A stretch of 18,101 nucleotides of DNA, from contig JAIRTG010000014.1 in assembly GCA_031255055.1 (NCBI GenBank), forward strand, positions 1-18,101, in the 5' to 3' direction. The position numbers and the translations under genes are program-made. The notes under the pieces were generated by a model. That model searched no databases. It was not told where the DNA came from and saw only the letters and a list, made by a program, of their open reading frames with translations. Source of the DNA: Prevotellaceae bacterium. Its GTDB lineage: Bacteria > Bacteroidota > Bacteroidia > Bacteroidales > Paludibacteraceae. How positions within the stretch are numbered: the first letter of the stretch is position 1; each line of letters opens with the position of its first letter. This document shows positions 16,922 through 18,101 of the stretch, in pieces.

Positions 16922-17576
16922 TGTACTTTTTCCGGGCAGTATCCCGCGAGCAGGCGTTAAAGTGCCACCATTCGCTTGAAACGGATGTAAAACCGGCCCG
17001 GCGCATGATATTGCGAAGCAGTTGACGATTCCGGTAAGCCTCTGCCGTTATCTTACCTGCATCCAACAATGCTTTTTCATTATTGGTGTGCGCTTCTTCT
17101 CCGAAAAAATCATATACGGTACCCATATCCACCGGATATCCGTTACCGTCTACAACCGTTACATCAACAGCCATTCCATAATTATGCCGTCCTCCTCTTT
17201 TTGCGGGATTCGCTACATAATAATTATTTTTTGTTCCCCTGACCAAGTTCCACATCTTACGCTGTACTTCAAAAGGGCGTGCCGCATCATATACCATCAA
17301 TGAGTAATCCGGGTACTTATTTTTAAGTAACTGTTGTGCTTTGACTAATTTGCTGGCCGCATCTTTGTGTAACCAGGCTTTTGTTATTCCGTGATAAACG
17401 GTTTCATTCATAAAGTTATGAGGAGTTGCATAAACCAAATATATCCGGATAGTAGAATCTAATTGTTGAACATCAACAAATTTCATTTCCTCTAAACGCT
17501 TGTCCCATTCTTTTTCCTGGAATGTAAATGCCGGAAATATAAAACAAAGAAGTAATTTTAAATATTTCATGCTCAC
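16908..17576 (-). CDS. D-alanyl-D-alanine dipeptidase (VanX/DdpX-like, M15 family)
   Basis: Hydrolyses D-Ala-D-Ala. The 222-residue protein has an N-terminal hydrophobic signal (KYLKLLLCFIFPAFTF), so it is probably exported to the periplasm, where it would recycle cell-wall dipeptide, unlike cytoplasmic VanX of resistance clusters. Active-site features: YDAARPFEVQRKMW (96-109, Arg100), RHNYGMAVD (His131 and Asp138 zinc ligands) and SEWWHF (Glu202 catalytic, His205 zinc ligand). The start may be M1 (17576) or M3 (17570), the latter giving a more typical signal (MKYLKLLL). No vanA, vanH or vanR/S homologue is nearby, so a vancomycin-resistance role is not suggested. Confidence 0.9.
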   Translation of the reverse strand: MSMKYLKLLLCFIFPAFTFQEKEWDKRLEEMKFVDVQQLDSTIRIYLVYATPHNFMNETVYHGITKAWLHKDAASKLVKAQQLLKNKYPDYSLMVYDAARPFEVQRKMWNLVRGTKNNYYVANPAKRGGRHNYGMAVDVTVVDGNGYPVDMGTVYDFFGEEAHTNNEKALLDAGKITAEAYRNRQLLRNIMRRAGFTSVSSEWWHFNACSRDTARKKYRLIE

Positions 17577-17602
17577 CTGTTTTTATAAGATGTTTCTGCT
17601 TC

Positions 17603-17635
17603 GCTAAAGATACTGTATAAAAATATCTTTAGCAA
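17603..17635 (-). promoter_or_regulatory. Promoter inside an inverted repeat, upstream of the dipeptidase
   Basis: On the minus strand TTG (17633-17635), 20 bp, then TATCTTTA (17605-17612) resemble the -33/-7 elements, with the last -7 base A instead of G. GCTAAAGATA (17603-17612) and TATCTTTAGC (17624-17633) form a perfect 10-bp inverted repeat with an 11-nt spacer. It spans the region between and including both elements, as an operator would. Confidence 0.5.
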
Positions 17636-17639
17636 TTTA

Positions 17640-17984
17640 TTTCATTGACAGCAAAAACAAAAACCGTGTATCAGGGGTGATATGGAGGGTTTACTTCATC
17701 ATTCGTACAGAGGGATTCAGTATTGCAGTCACGAGTATATCAGCCTGCTGCAGAAAAACAGTATAAAAATCAGCATGACGGAAGCAAACCACTGTTACGA
17801 AAACAGTTTGGCCGAACGTGACACACACTAACGCTTGGTTCACCCGTAAAACCGTGTGTATGGAGATTGACCCGTATTTATGCATAGACACACGAAACTT
17901 ATAATCTCTAAACGGATAAAAGTGCTTCAAATTACGCATTCCGCTTAAGTGAAAGGCAATCGGTACAGGGCCCCCGCATTTAAA
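17640..17984. other. Intergenic stretch with no convincing gene
   Basis: No protein family was recognised in any frame. The minus-strand frame at 17691-17939 (82 residues, starting MRNLKHFYPF) has no domain, no clear start context and an unusual composition, so I do not call it. A small hairpin (actgtt / aacagt, about 17792-17808) is present. The area could be decayed coding or mobile DNA. Confidence 0.4.
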
Positions 17985-18101
17985 GAGGCTGTGTGAAAAC
18001 TATCGAGAGAGTTTTTTTAACAAAAACATACCGCTAAAAAATGCTGTCTTTCTTCTAAAAATTTCATGAAAATTTTCATTCACAGGTTTGGAAATTTGAT
18101 G
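17985..18101 (+). mobile_element. Possible left end of an insertion sequence (truncated by window)
   Basis: GAGGCTGTGTGAAAAC at 17985-18000 resembles terminal inverted repeats of some IS families (IS1182/IS5-like ends often read GAGGCTGT followed by an A-rich run). No transposase is visible before the window ends, so this rests on the end motif alone. Confidence 0.25.

Noticed and set aside
16908..17576. Vancomycin-resistance (vanX) cluster
   Set aside because: The dipeptidase has a signal peptide and no van ligase, dehydrogenase or sensor-regulator neighbours.
18058..18080. Second palindrome resembling the one at 2948-2965
   Set aside because: Only the central TTTCATGAAA is shared; the arms do not match beyond three bases on each side.

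Overview
The window looks like chromosome of a Bacteroidota (probably Bacteroidales) bacterium. Support for this: several genes are preceded by the -7 box of this phylum (TAnnTTTG); there is a sufBCD iron-sulfur operon, a lipoprotein M23 peptidase, an SbsA-type Ig surface protein, a Fur-type regulator next to a TonB-dependent receptor, and a Bacteroidota-style ABC-F protein. No rRNA, tRNA or CRISPR array was seen.

Layout: (1) 1-2501, minus, is the N-terminal part of a large secreted modular protein that runs out of the window. (2) 2502-3260 is non-coding and ends in one copy of a composite repeat. (3) 3261-5735, minus, is a single open frame joining a Fur/Zur-like regulator to a ZnuD-like zinc TonB-dependent receptor with a His-rich loop. 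(4) 5848-6807 is about 960 bp of nested repeats: two inverted copies of a GC-rich element around a 31-unit heptamer array and a 21-bp array. (5) 6849-7418 is an in-frame remnant of a restriction-modification system. (6) aroK (shikimate kinase) faces the sufB-sufC-sufD operon, which is followed upstream by a pyridoxal/pyridoxamine kinase. (7) 12961-13525 holds another copy of the GC-rich element and a structured leader. (8) An ABC-F ATPase, an M23 lipoprotein, a YccF membrane protein and a convergent D-Ala-D-Ala dipeptidase follow. (9) The last 460 bp have no convincing gene and may end in the tip of an insertion sequence.

Functional links: the regulator and receptor share one promoter with repeated operator-like sequence, which suggests self-regulated zinc uptake. 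SufB, SufC and SufD form the Fe-S scaffold complex; SufS and SufE are not here, and each intergenic gap of the operon holds a hairpin. The M23 lipoprotein and the VanX-like dipeptidase both act on peptidoglycan or its fragments. The ABC-F leader can fold so that the start codon is paired, with a minimal ATG-TAA reading frame just upstream, a layout suited to translation-dependent control.

The best candidates for something not yet described are the composite repeat family, the Fur/TonB-receptor fusion and the ABC-F leader.
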